The notes beneath the pieces are model-generated. The model did not search any database. It saw nothing but the letters and a program-made list of their open reading frames with translations, and was not told where the DNA came from. The position numbers and the translations under genes were made by a program. Positions 23,373-35,832 of a stretch of 64,000 bases of DNA are shown one piece after another. Positions within the stretch are counted from its first letter, which is position 1; each line of letters opens with the position of its first letter. Source of the stretch: Ischnura elegans. Its lineage: Eukaryota; Arthropoda; Insecta; Odonata; Coenagrionidae. Where the stretch lies: positions 5,022,001-5,086,000 of the forward strand of contig NC_060258.1 in the NCBI RefSeq assembly GCF_921293095.1, given 5' to 3'.

Positions 23373-24786
23373 CAAAAAGTTCCGTAACGAAAAGCAACGA
23401 CGCGAAGGACCACTGTCTCTTAACGACGAATAAAGCAGTAGGCGTCGTGTGACAATATCGGATATAAACTGTTGAAGAATTGAATGCGTAGTTCCTTATC
23501 TTTCATTTAGTTTCACTTATAAATACATAAGTTAAGAATAGATTATGGTTGCGGCCACATTATCACCTTTGCTATTCTCATGAATGTATTTCTGCAACAC
23601 GATGGCAGTTGATTTATTTCATATAATATAGCTCATTTGCAATCGACAATGTATGTAAATGTCACTTCAAAATCCCGTCCGAGTATATAGCTGTTCCGTA
23701 GATAAATAAAACTTTTAACAGGGAAAATTCAACGACGTTCCATTCAAGATAATTAATTTCTCCATGGCTATTTTATCGGAAATACGTATAGTGAAACCAT
23801 ATTTATATTTTCAACACTCATTCCAATGTATTCAAATTCAAGTAAAATAAAATCAAAGTGGCCAGTGTACTGTAATCATAATTCAAAATCGATCGTTCAT
23901 TTAGGCGTCTGCCACTCGGACATGAAGTCGAAAAAAGAACCATCATACAGAAATAGCAAATTTATTTTAACGATAAAATAAGAAACGAATGGGTTATAAA
24001 TTAATTCGGAGACCCTGTCTCCGAACGAATGTGAAAGCAGTAAGCGTCCGCGGTCATTAATTGTTTATGCATGCGTTTTGCGAAAAATCTTCTTGTTCCT
24101 TTCTCGAAAAATATAAATTAAGAATGACATTTTTTGTCTTCAGAGCAGCGATTACAATTTTTAAACAAAGATCTGTGATCAATTTTAACGTATTCATCCA
24201 TTTTCGCCCTGACGTCAACGCGACATCGTACGATGTCTATGCATGTAACATTATGGTAGTGTAATTGTCTACGAATGTATTAAAACGAGGAATGAATACA
24301 AAATGATGTTATTTATTTAAAAGAATTAATGCAATTATGAATTGATTGCCTTAAAGCTTCAATATGTTTTTCAGGAAATAACAATATTAAAATAGAGATC
24401 CATACACGTAATATAATATCGCTTAAAATATTCCGCCCTCTTCACTGCAAATATTGAGTAGTCACTGCCATTTTTTTTGTGAAACTGCAATTTATTGCAT
24501 GATATAATTTCATTAAAAATTTAAAATCATATACGGAATTATTGACCTATGAAAGTGTGAACACAAAGCTTAGTTGATATTTAATAATTATTACCACCTT
24601 TTCTGCATTTGGCGTAGTTGTGCTATATTGTCTTAAAACTCTTCCTGCAACTCTTCTTATTTTCCACTACATGTTATTTAGTCACGAGTTGTTACATGCG
24701 TATGAATATGCGTTAATATGCATGTAACAGTTTCGTAAATGGGTTCTCGGACGTCCGTCAATCGGTAAAGATGTGTTCCTTTGCGC
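23373..24786. repeat. Mosaic of short repeat pieces
   Basis: It holds a partial member of the 12.3/21.1-kb family (23770-23945), one ~430-bp repeat (24010-24235, marker at 24133), and the AATAACAATATTAAAATAGA block at about 24380. No coding frame. Confidence 0.6.
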
Positions 24787-25992
24787 TGTGGACCCCTCCC
24801 CCAGGCAACACACAACTGCCAGCGCTGCGCGGGCAAGGTCGTTGAGCACTCTAGCAGCCCATTGTTGATGGAAAGCCTTCTGAAAAGAATATCCCCGCTT
24901 GAGACGAAGGGATGCCGCCAAAAGGATATTTGAATGTGCATGTGAAAATCCAAAATAACTATACTTTCACCCTTGTCTGTCTTTTGCGGGTTTTCCCAAC
25001 GCTTTTCACCCCATTCGTGTCCTTTCTATCCTGCGTGTCGCATTTCTCGATCCACCCACCCTTTTAATACAACACCGTACGGTAATGTACGCGACAAATG
25101 TGAATATTGTACGCCACAGAGGATGACATGAGAACGTCTACGCGAACATGCTCGCGTAGACGTCAAGGCGATAAACCAACCGTCGGGCAATGAAAATGGT
25201 TTTCCTCGAAATATAGGATACAATATTCAGAATGCATTTGACATTATTTAGCTCATTTCTCAATTAATAATGTATCTAAAAATCACGATACCATCCCGTC
25301 CGATTATATAGCTTCTCCCAAATTAAATATAAATTTTCACTATGAAAAATCAAAGACGTTCCATTCCAGATAATTCATTTCTCCATGACTATTTCCTCCG
25401 AAATACGAATGATGAAAGGAAAATTATATTTCCGACAATTATTCCAATTTATTGTAATTCAAGTAGAATTACATCAAAGTGACCGGTGTACTGTAACCAT
25501 AATTCAAAATCGATCGTCCATTTAGGCGTCTGCGACTCGGACATGAAGGCGATGAAAGAACCATTGCGTAATGAACATAGTTTATCTCGAAATATAGGAT
25601 ACAATATTGATAGTGCGTTCTCGGAGAAAATGATCTTATTGGTATAGCCACAGGGCATGGCAGATTGAAAAAGTAAAGTGACGAATTGCAGATTGCATTT
25701 GATTTCTTGAACGAAGTGTGTTACTAAACGTGGAATAATCAATGTTATGTGTACGTGCCGGATGAGAAAGGCATTCAGCTTTCATAATTCCCGTATGTAG
25801 AATCAGTTCAATTTTCTAGCGTGACGTATCGTATGTGCACGCTAATTGTGTTTTTTGTGCTTCACGCTGTAATGCTTTTTTTTAACTGGTGAATTTCCAA
25901 AACTTCCAATTAATAAACGCATTTTCAAAATGTTATCTTCCGTTTTCAAAGAAATTGAAGTGCATTAGTTGATAAATGTTCATGAATGATGC
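24787..25992. repeat. ~1.2-kb segmental duplicate, copy 2
   Basis: Partner of 22165-23372. One substitution at about 25028 (C to T) puts a stop into the minus-strand frame that is open in copy 1, which argues that neither copy is coding. Confidence 0.9.
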
Positions 25993-26065
25993 GCCTAAAA
26001 TCTTTGCAATGTTTATCAGGAAATAACAATATTAAAATTGAGATCCATACACGTAATATAATATA

Positions 26066-27173
26066 CCAATTTTTCTGAGGAAAATAAAAATTAAATGCTA
26101 AAACTGTACCACTGTGCCCCAGTCTCCCCTATCGTTTAAAATATTCCGCTCTCTTCACTGCTGACATTAAGCAATCAGTGCCTAATTCCAGTGAAGCTGC
26201 AATTCATAGTTTTAATACAGTTTTATTTAAATTTTGAAATCATGTACGTTATTTGCGACCTATGAAAGTGTTAATACACAACTTACTTCATATTTAATAA
26301 TTGTTACCACATTTTCTGCACTGGGCCTATTTGTGCTTGTAATATCAGGGGTAGAATTTTTTTGATAAAGTTAAAAGTCATCCATTTGAAGTTTGAATGA
26401 GTTTATAGCAGTTTTTCCACGCCACCCGAGAGGTAACTGGCAAGGCGCGTTTCCCTTTTTTATACGTAGACGTAACGGAAAAGGGATCCCCACGCCCCAG
26501 TTGAAAATATCCCCAAGTAAACCGGCCGAGAGAGCACAGCAAACGTAAAGACAATATTTTTCAACTGGCACATAGGCCTACTTGTAACCGACAAACACAA
26601 AGACACACACAGCCATTCACGCATCACATTCACACGTGCAAGCACTCCCTACCACACACTCCTCTCCAAGCATTCCATCACCACCTCCATCCCCCTCTGA
26701 TTAGGGTGGACACCGTCGGGACGGCGACGATTACCTTTACCCATATACCTGTACGGAAGAAGGAAAGGAAATGAAAACAACCTTCATTGGGCATTGGAAA
26801 ACCATATGAGAATGAAATACTAACCTCTCAAAAAATGTGTCGTCTACCCCACCGTGATCGACAAGAAAAGGAGTTGTGATATCTACGACCCGGATCCCCC
26901 CTGTAAAATAAGTCAGTTATGAGAGGAACGGTTAACGTCATCCTGGTACGTGAGTGCGAATACTGTGTAATATCTTACATCTGTAATACCGGTGTAGCCA
27001 CCGTCCCAGCGCCAGTACGTGTCTCCTGTATATGACATTACGCCACATAGCTGGCGCTGGAGGTATTGTCAGGAAGGTAACTGCAGGGGCCAACACCCGC
27101 AGCTTCATTATTAATCGATGTATATCGGCCCTCAACGTTCGATATACGCAATCCTGGATGAAAGGGGAGAAAT
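26066..27173. repeat. ~1.1-kb segmental duplicate carrying SGNH exons 3-5
   Basis: Copy of 18590-19695. It ends at GGGGAGAAAT (about 27173), inside intron 2 of the gene, where it joins the ACTGCAATTTATTGGC repeat. Intron 3 carries a small rearrangement (CATCCTGGTACG for the longer source form). Confidence 0.9.
26649..27153 (-). pseudogene. 3'-only SGNH hydrolase copy (exons 3-5)
   Basis: Exons 27153-26979, 26900-26825 and 26748-26649 keep the lengths (175, 76, 100 nt), phases and splice sites of the complete gene. The segment holding Ser46 and Asn100 is absent, so it cannot make an active enzyme unless spliced to an exon outside what I can recognise. Two codon changes are visible relative to the complete gene: His177 to Asp in exon 4, and Leu203 to Pro next to the catalytic His202 in exon 5. 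It is most simply a dead duplicate. Confidence 0.85.
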
Positions 27174-27796
27174 ACTGCAATTTATTGGCATGATATGGTA
27201 TTATTAGATTAGATTATTTTGATCAAAATTCGTTCAACTGAGAAGCACATGAAAGCAGCTCAGTGTTACAATGATATCAAAATTCTTAATTAATAAAACT
27301 TTTAACGGCGAAAATTAAACGACATTCCATTCAAGATAATTCATTTCTCCATGGCTACTTTATCCGGAATACGTATAGTGAAACCATATTAAAATTGAGA
27401 TCCATACACGTAATGTTTTATCGCTTAAAATGTTCCCCCCCCCCTCCACTGCAAATACTAAGCAGTCATTGCCTTTTTTTAGTGAAACTGCAATTTATTG
27501 GCATGATATGGTATTATTAGATTAGATTATTTTGATCAAAATTCGTTCAACTGAGAAGCACATGAAAGAAGCTCAGTGTTACAATGATATCAAAATTCTT
27601 AATTAATAAAACTTTTAACAGCGAAAATTGAACGACATTCCATTCAAGATAATTCCTTTCTCCATGGCTACTTAATCCGAAATACGTATAGTGAAACCAT
27701 ATTTATATTTTCAAAACTTATTCCAATTTATTGAAATTCAAGTAAAATAAAATGGAAGCGCCCAGTGTACTGTAATCATAATTGAAAATCGATGGT
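27174..27796. repeat. Two tandem copies (313-bp offset) of an AT-rich interspersed repeat
   Basis: ACTGCAATTTATTGGCATGA occurs at 27174 and 27487. Both copies run through GATTATTTTGATCAAAATTC and the CCATTCAAGATAATTC block. The second goes on into the 12.3/21.1-kb family and is cut at about 27796, where block A1 starts. Confidence 0.8.
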
Positions 27797-29589
27797 TCAC
27801 AGAGCAATACGTACTACCAGCTATCCCCCATCGTTTACAAAGGCTACCGGGGGATAATGAGGCAGAATGTAGACGCATGCTAGCCGTGATTGTGGCATTT
27901 TAGCTTATGACGATGTTTTGAAGGCGGTATGGGGGGTTTATAGGGGTGTTATGGAGTGTACTGACAACGGTCACTATCATCGAAATAAATTCCTTAGCGA
28001 TGAGTCATAGGAGAAGGGAAATACTGCTAAAATATACGAAAACACCAAAGGACATGCTATTTACAGAAAAAAAATAATTTTTCCCTGGTCTTCTAGGAGG
28101 CCACATGAAAGTTAGAGAAGTTTGCTTGCATAATAGGTATTTGTCTACCTACAATAAAAATTCCAGCGATCTAGCTGTAGGGGAAGAATGAATTTTCCCG
28201 TATTACTCACATTTATATTACCAATTCTGTGTTCTCCACATAGCGGTGCGTAGGCGCTGTAATAAGGCATAATTCGTGTGAATTTCGTAGCCGTACTTTA
28301 TGGGGAAGTGGTTTAAAAAAATCTCTTTTAGGTGTCCATGTCCTGGAAGCCCTTTTATACCTCTACTATTTTGTTAAGAAATGTACATTTAAAAATTTGA
28401 AGTTTTATTGCGGGTGTGTAAATGCGGCAGGATAATTTAACATGACGCGTAAATATAGCCGACACGATTCCCAGTCCGAATAAATAAAAACGATACAACT
28501 GGGATGAATGGTACACGAAATATACGACTTATTAAGTAATTTTTATTTTTTTTGGGGGGGTCACAGGGGGTTTTCGGGGAATTTAAAGTGCTTGTTCTGT
28601 ATAACGCGGCATCGTTTACCTTGGATAAAAATTTCGGCTCTGTAGCTGTAGTGTAAGCATGCTTTTTCGACGGTGTCACCCGTTTAAATTCAATATTCTG
28701 CGTTCTCCTGGTAGCGGCGCGTAGGGGCACGAGAAAGACGTCAATCACCTGAATTTGGTGTCCGTACCACGTCGGGAAGTGGTAAAAAAAAATTCCGAAA
28801 AATTTAAAATCGTGTGTTGAGGGAATGCAAACTTCACGGCGGATGTGTTGTAAGTTACCAAACGTTGTAGGAGTCGCAAATTCAATGAAAATACATAATC
28901 GTTAATTACTCGAAGTTTGATTAACATGTGGATATCAGAGGATAGCCAAAAAATTAAGAAAAAAATCTAGTATCTTGCATTAAATTGAATTGGTCCTACG
29001 ATTATTGCAAATTGGTCAAAAAAATTCCCAAAGTGAGCCCATAAGAAGAGCATTGGAAATTTTAAATTGTTAAAAAAAATACTTTTAAACAAAAAATTGC
29101 AAAGGCAACCACACGAAAAAATCAACCAAAAAATTTAGTATCTCATAAGTAAAGGACTTATTCCTACAACGATAATAAGTTGGTTTTAAAAAAATCCAAA
29201 GATAGGCCCATAAGAAAAGCATTGGAAATTTAAAAAAATTATAAAAAATACTTATAAACAAAATATGGCAAAATGTTTCACATCAAAAAATCGGCCAAAA
29301 AATCTAGTTTCCGTCAGTGACATTTCACGTTCCCGTGACATTTTTAAGTAGGCAAAAAATGGAATATGTTTTAGTCCCATAACGCTCCAATGTTAATTCG
29401 GATCAATATATCTCGAAAACCGAACGACTTTTTCGAGTTTTCGGATTTTTCCCCCCGATGAATATTTTTTCTTCACCCACGGTGAAAATTTCGTCTTCCC
29501 AGCACGTCCGGAAGTGGTCGGGAATTTGTATACGTGAATGAGTCAGTGAGCTATCTGTCACACATCGGGTTGTATATAATATAGACTCG
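27797..29589 (+). repeat. Block A1 (first AT-rich array block)
   Basis: It starts TCACAGAGCAATACG, directly joined to the interspersed repeat on its left with no hairpin block before it. Near its start the arms TATCCCCC and GGGGGATA (27822-27860) can form a hairpin. The body is AT-rich and non-coding. The 3' end has a degenerate inverted pair (CGAAAAC / GTTTTCG), CGTCCGGAAGTGGTCGGG, an AGTCAGTGAG run and TGTATATAATATAGACTCG leading into G1. It is diverged from the other copies, with a TATAGGGGTGTTATGG variant near 27940. Confidence 0.9.
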
Positions 29590-30382
29590 CTGCGCTGCGC
29601 GCGCTCGTTAAGGGGCTCCGCCCCTTAAAAACCCCGGGTCCGGCTTCGCCGTCTAGATTTGTGATTCTTCGAAGAATTTTAGTTCGCATAATCTCACCTC
29701 AGCTAGTGGCCGGCTTCGCCGGCCAGGGGGTAGGGAAGCGCTCCACTCATGCCTCGGAACGGCTACGCCGTTCCTCGTTGAGAGGCGGCTTCGCTGCCCA
29801 GGGGTTGAGTGTGCCCCCCCGGGGCTACCCCGCTTTATACTCGGAACGGCTTCGCCGTTCCTTGTCAGGGGTCGGCAAAGCCGCCCAGAGGGCAAGGGCA
29901 TTTTGGAACTGTTTCACCGTCATTCGTTTAAGGGGCGGCTTCGCCGCCCAGAGGCGGAGGGAGCCCACAGCGGCTGCGCCGCTTTAACGTCAGGGCGGCT
30001 TCGCCGCCCAAGGGTTACTGAAGCTCCCCCTCGCCTACGCCAGTTACTCCTCGGAACGACTTCACCGTTCCTCGTTGTGGGGCGGCTTCGCCGCCTTGCG
30101 GATGAAGAACCCCCCGCGGCTGCTGCACGTAGTCCTCATAAATGGTCCCCCGGGCCATCGACTCCTCGGAACGGCTTCGCCGTTCCTCGCCCGTGGGCGG
30201 CTTCGCCGCCCAGGGGGTATCGTCGCCCTCCCCCCTCGTAAGACACACGTTCGGGTGCTCCGCGTGTCGGGGCGGATTCGCCGCCCGAGGGTTCTCGGAG
30301 TTTTTCCTCGCCTCTGACTCCTCGGAGTGCGTCCGACGTTCCTGGAGCTGGGGGAGCTTCGCCGCCCGGGTTTTCACTCCTT
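29590..30382. repeat. Hairpin block G1 (short type, ~790 bp)
   Basis: It opens with the leader hairpin TTAAGGGGC-TCC-GCCCCTTAA, then carries separate perfect hairpins, for example GGCCGGC-TTC-GCCGGCC near 29710, GGAACGGC-TAC-GCCGTTCC near 29757 and GGGCGGC-TTC-GCCGCCC near 30000. It ends with the worn hairpin and TTTTCACTCC that precede block A in every copy. It joins two A blocks without a B block. Confidence 0.92.
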
Positions 30383-32177
30383 ACCAAGCAGTGAGAACTA
30401 CCGGCTATCCCCTATCGTTTACGAACGCTGCCGGGGGATAAAATTGGAGGATGTAGACGCATGCTAGCCGTGATTGTGGCATATTTTTAATTTATAACGA
30501 TGTTTTTAAGGCGGTCCTGGGAGTTTCCAGGGTTTTTTTGTGAGTGTACTGACTACGGTCACAATCATCGTAAGAAATTACTTAGCGATGAGTCATAGGA
30601 GAAGGGAATTACTGCTTAAATATGTTAAAACACCAAAGAACATGCTATTTACAGAAAAAAAATAATTTTTTCCCTGGTCTTTAAGGAAGCCACGTAAAAT
30701 TTAGAGGAATTTTCTTGCATAAAAGGTCTTTGTCTACCTACAATAAAAATTCCAGCGATCTAGCTGTAGGGAAACAATGAATTTTACCGTATTATTAATA
30801 TTTAGATTTCCAATTCTGTGTTCTCCACATAGCGGTGCATAGGCGCTTTAATAAGGCATAACTCCTGTGAATTTCGTAGCCGTACCTTATGAGGAAGTGT
30901 TTTAAAAAATTCGCCTTTAGGTGTCCATGTCCATGAGCCCCATTTATTACTCTACTATTTTGTTAAGAAATGTACATTTAAAAATTTGAAGTTTTATTGC
31001 GGGTGAGTAATTGGGGCAGGATAATTGAACATGACGCGTAAATATAGCCGACACAATTCCCATTCGGAATCAATAAAAACGATACACCTTGGATGAATGG
31101 TACACGAAATATACGACTTATTAGGTAATTTTTATTTTTTTGGGGGGTTCACAGGGGGTTTTCGGGGGACCTAAAGTGCTTGTTCTGTATAACGCGGCAT
31201 CGTTTACCTTGGATAAAAATTTCGGCTCTGTAGCTGTAGTGTAAGCATGCTTTTTCGACGGTGTCATCCGTTTAAATTAAGTATTCTGCGTTCTCCGGGT
31301 AGCGGCACGTAGGGGCAACAAAAAGACGTCACTCACGTTAATTTCGTGGCCGTATGTCGTCGGGAAGTGGCAGAAAAAAATTCCGAAAAATTTAAAATCG
31401 TGTGTTGAGGGAATGCAAACTTCACGGCGGATGTATTGTAAGTTACCAAACGTTGTAGGAGTCGCAATTTCAATGGAAATACATAATCGTTAATAACTCG
31501 AAATTCTTTCGTCCTTTGGATACATGAAGATAGCCGAAAAATTGAATAAAAAATCTAGTATCTTGCATTAAAGTGAATTTGTCCTACGATTATTGCAAAT
31601 TGGTGAAAAAAATTCCGAAATTCGGCCCATAAGAAAAGCATTGAAAATTTGAAAAAGTTAAAAAAAATACTTTAAATCAAAATATTGCAAAGAAAACGAC
31701 ACTACAAAATCAACCAAAAAATCTAGTATCTCATACGTGAAGGACTTATTCCTACAACGATTTAAAGTTGGTTTAAAAAAAATCCAAAGATAGGCCCATA
31801 AGAAAAGCATTGGAAATTTAAAAAAATTATAAAAAATACTTTCAATCAAAATACGGCAAAATGTTTCACATCAAAAAATCGGCCAAAAAATCTAGTTTCC
31901 GTGAGTGACATTTCATGTTCCCGTGACATTTTTAAGTAGGCAAAAAATGGAATATGTTTTAGTCCCATAAGGCTCCAATGTTAATTCGGATCGATATATC
32001 TCGAAAACCGATCGACTTTTTCGAGTTTTCGGACTTTTCCCTCCGATGAATATTTTTTCTCCACGACCTGTAAAAATTTCGTCTTCCCATCACGTCCGGA
32101 AGTGGTCGGGAATTTGTATACGTGAATGAGTCAGTGAGCTATCTGTCACACATCGGGTTGTATATAATATAGACTCG
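30383..32177 (+). repeat. Block A2
   Basis: Starts ACCAAGCAGTGAGAACTACC, the second of the two start subfamilies. Arms TATCCCC / GGGGATA are intact. About 10-15% different from A1 by eye and close to A3. Confidence 0.9.
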
Positions 32178-33502
32178 CCGCGCTGCGCGCGCTCGTTAGG
32201 GGGCTACGCCCCCTAAAATCCCCCCGCATCCGGCTTTGCCGGCTGCCCCCACTGGACGGCTTTGCCGTCCCGCCCGCGGCGTCTCGGAACGGCTTCGCCG
32301 TTCCTCGTCAGGGGTCGGCTTCGCCGCCCAGATATCGAGGTAGCCCTGTGACGGAGACCCGCTTGTTCCTCGGAACGGCTTCGCCGTTCATCGTGGGAGG
32401 GCGGCTTGGCCGCACAAGGGTTACCCGAGTCCCCCCGAGGCGTCGACTCCTGGTAACGGCATCGCCCTTCCTCGTGATGGGGCGGCTTCGCCGCCCAAGG
32501 TTTTCCTGGGTCCCTCCGAGCCATCGACTTCTCGGAACGGCTTCGCCGTTCCTCGCCCGTGGTCGGCTTCGCCGCCCAAGGTTTACCTGTGTCCCCCCGA
32601 GCCGTCGCCTCCACCGGACGGCTTCGCCGTCCCCCCCGCGGCGTCTCGGAACGGCTTCGCTGTTCCTCGTCAGGGGTCGGCTTTGCCGCCCAGATATCGA
32701 GTTAGCCCTGTGACGGAGACCCTTTTGTACCTCGGAACGGCTTCGCCGGTCATCGTGGGAGGGCGGCTTCGCCGCCCAAGGGTTACCCAAGTCCCCCCGA
32801 GGCTCCACTCCTGGTAACGGCATCGCCCTTCGTCGTGATGGGGCGGCTTAGCCGCCCAAGGTTTTCCTGGGTCCCCCCGAGCCGTCGACTTCTCGGAACG
32901 GCTTCGCCGTTCCTCGCCCGTGGTCGGCTTCGCAGCCCAAGGTTTACCTGTGTCCCCCCGAGCCGTCGCCTCCTCGGAACGGCTTCGCCGTTCCTCGCCT
33001 GTGGGCGGCTTCGCCGCCCGAGGGTTATCGGCGACCCGAATCCGGCTTCGCCGGCTGCCCCCACCGGACGGCTTCGCCGCCCAGATATCGAGGTAGCCCT
33101 GTGACGGAGACCCGCTAGTTCCTGGGAACGGCTTCGCCGTTCCTCGTGGGAGGGCGGCTTCGCCGCACAAGTGTTACCCGAGTCCCCCCGAGGCGTCGGC
33201 TCCTGGGAACGGCATCGCCCTTCCTCGTGATGTGGCGGCTTCGCCGCCCAAGGTTTACCTGTGTACCCCCGAGCCATCGACTCCTCGGAACGGCTTCGCC
33301 GTTCCTCGCCCGTGGGCGGCTTCGCCGCCCAGGGGGTATCGCCGCCTTCCCCCCTCGTAAGACACACGTATGGGTGCTCCGCGTGTCGGGGCGGATTCGC
33401 CGCCCGAGGGTTCTCGGAGTTTTTCCTCGCCTCTGACTCCTCGGAGTGCGTCCGACGTTTTTGGAGCTGGGGGAGCTTCGCCGCCCGGGTTTTCACTCCT
33501 TA
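32178..33502. repeat. Hairpin block G2 (long type, ~1.3 kb)
   Basis: Leader TTAGGGGGC-TAC-GCCCCCTAA. The rest is an 80-81-bp period holding two hairpins per unit, GGAACGGC-TTC-GCCGTTCC and (G)GGCGGC-TTC-GCCGCC(C), with a C-rich spacer ending CCCCCCGAG. Successive CTCGGAAC starts at 32892 and 32973 show the 81-bp step. Some units carry GGACGGC-TTC-GCCGTCC instead. A few stems are broken, such as GGTAACGGCATCGCCCTTCC. Confidence 0.92.
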
Positions 33503-35297
33503 CCAAGCAGTGAGAACTACCGGCTATCCCCTATCGTTTACGAAGGCTGCCGGGGGATAATATTGGAGGATGTAGACGCATGCTAGCCGTGATTGTGGCA
33601 TCTTTTTAATTTATAACGATGTTTTTAAGGCGGTCCTGGGAGTTTCCAGGGTTTTTTTTTGTGAGTGTACTGACTACGGTCACAATCATCCTAAGAAATT
33701 ACTTAGCGATGAGTCATAGGAGAAGGGAATTACTGCTTAAATATGCTAAAACACCAAAGAACATGCTATTTACAGAAAAAAAATAATTTTTTCCCTGGTC
33801 TTCTAGGAAGCCACGTGAAATTTAGAGGGGTTTTCTTGCATAAAAGGTCTTTGTCTACGTACAATAAAAATTCCAGCGATCTAGCTGTAGGGGAACAATG
33901 AATTTTCCCGTATTATTAATATTTAGATTTCCAATTCTGTTTTCTCCACATAGCGATGCATAGGCGCTTTAATAAGGCATAACTCCTGTGAATTTCGTAG
34001 CCGTACCTTATGGGGAAGTGGTTTAAAAAATTCGCCTTTAGGTGTCCATGTCCATGAGCCCCTTTTATTACTCTACTATTTTGTTAAGAAATGTACATTT
34101 AAAAATTTGAAGTTTTATTGCGGGTGAGTAATTGGGGCAGGATAATTGAACATGACGCGTAAATATAGCTGACACAATTCCCATTCGGAATCAATAAAAA
34201 CGATACACCTGGGATGAATGGTACACGAAATATACGACTTATTAGGTAATTTTTATTTTTTTAGGGGGTTCACAGGGGGTTTTCGGGGGACCTAAAGTGC
34301 TTGTTCTGTATAACGCGGCATCCTTTACCTTGGATAAAAATTTCGGCCCTGTAGCTGTAGTGTAAGCATGCTTTTTCGACGGTGTCATCCGTTTAAATTA
34401 AGTATTCTGCGTTCTCCGGGTAGCGGCACGTAGGGGCAACAAAAAGACGTCACTCACGTTAATTTCGTGGCCGTATGTCGTCGGGAAGTGGCAGAAAAAA
34501 TTCCGAAATATTTAAAATCGTGTGTTGAGGGAATGCAAACTTCACGGCGGATGTATTGTAAGTTACCAAACGTTGTAGGAGTCGCAATTTCAATGGAAAT
34601 ACATAATCGTTAATAACTCGAAATTCGTTCGTCTTACGGATACATGAAGATAGCCGAAAAATTGAATAAAAAATCTAGTATCTTGCATTTAAGTGAATTT
34701 GTCCTACGATTATTGCAAATTGGTGAAAAAAATTCCGAAATTCGGCCCATAAGAAAAGCATTGAAAATTTGAAAAAGTTAAAAAAAATACTTTAAATCAA
34801 AATATTGCAAAGGAAACGACACAAGAAAATCAACCGAAAAATCTAGTATCTCATACGTTAAGGAATTATTCCTACAACGATTTAAAGTTGGTTTTAAAAA
34901 AATCCAAAGATAGGCCCATAAGAAAAGCATTGGAAATTTAAAAAAATTATAAAAAATACTTTCAATCAAAATACGGCTAAATGGTTCACATCAAAAAATC
35001 GGCCAAAAAATCTAGTTTCCGTCAGTAAAATTTCACGTTCCAGTGACGTTTGCAAGTAGGCGAAGAATGGAAAAAGTTTTAGTCCCATAAGGCTCCAATG
35101 TTAATTCGGATCGATATATCTCGAAAACCGATCGACTTTTTCGAGTTTTCGGATTTTTCCCGCCGATGAATATTTTTTCTCCACGACCTGTAAAAATTTC
35201 GTCTTCCCAGCACGTCCGGAAGCGGTCGGGAATTTGTATACGTGAATGAGTCAGTGAGCTATCTGTCACACATCGGGTTGTATATATTATAGACTCG
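33503..35297 (+). repeat. Block A3
   Basis: Closest to A2 over most of its length. Its last 300 bp carry a variant tail (GACGTTTGCAAGTAGGCGAAG at about 35044) shared with A5, a sign of exchange between copies. It begins the first full A-G-B-G unit. Confidence 0.9.
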
Positions 35298-35832
35298 CTG
35301 CGCTGCGCGCGCTCGTTAAGGGGCTCCGCCCCTTATAAACCCCGGTTCCGGCTTCGCCGTCTATACTCGTGATCTTTGGAAGAATTTTAGTTTGAATAAT
35401 CTCACCTCAGCTAGGGGCCGGCTTCGCCGGCTAGGGGGTAGATAAGCGCCATATTCATTCCTCGGAACGGCTTCGCCGTTCCTCGTTGTGAGGCGGCTTC
35501 GCCGCCCAGGGGTTGAGTGTGCCCTAAGGGGCTTCCTCGCACAATACTCGAAACGGCTTCGCCGTTCCTCGTCTGGGGTCGGCATAGCCACCCAGAGGGC
35601 GAGGGCTTTTCGGAACTTTTTCAGCGTTATTCGTTTAAGGGGCGGCTTCGCCGCCCAGGGGTAGATGGAGCCCACAGCTGCTGCGCCGCTTGAACATCGC
35701 GGTGTTTCTCTCCCCGGGGGTTACTGAAGCTCCCCCTTGCCTACGCCAGTTACTCCTCGGAACGTCTTCTCCGCCTTGGGGATGAAGAGCCTCCCGCGGC
35801 TATTCCACCTAGTCCTCATTAATGCTCTTCTC
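35298..35832. repeat. Hairpin block G3 (short type)
   Basis: Leader TTAAGGGGC-TCC-GCCCCTTA, then hairpins as in G1 but with more decay: the pair at about 35578 (GGCATAGCCACC) no longer pairs, and the last GGAACGTCTTCTCC at 35759 has lost its partner arm. It ends at ATGCTCTTCTCC, the sequence that precedes every B block. Confidence 0.9.

Noticed and set aside
32178-33502. CRISPR-like array of palindromic repeats
   Set aside because: The sequences between hairpins are themselves repeated, there is no cas gene, and the setting is eukaryotic.
32213-33560. Open frames of 100-243 codons on both strands inside the G blocks (here and at 37727-39291, 43333-44909, 49233-50743, 54824-56400)
   Set aside because: They arise because the GC-rich hairpin unit lacks stop codons in most frames. 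The products are low-complexity strings of Arg, Pro, Ser and Gly, and the phase changes with each 80- or 81-bp step.
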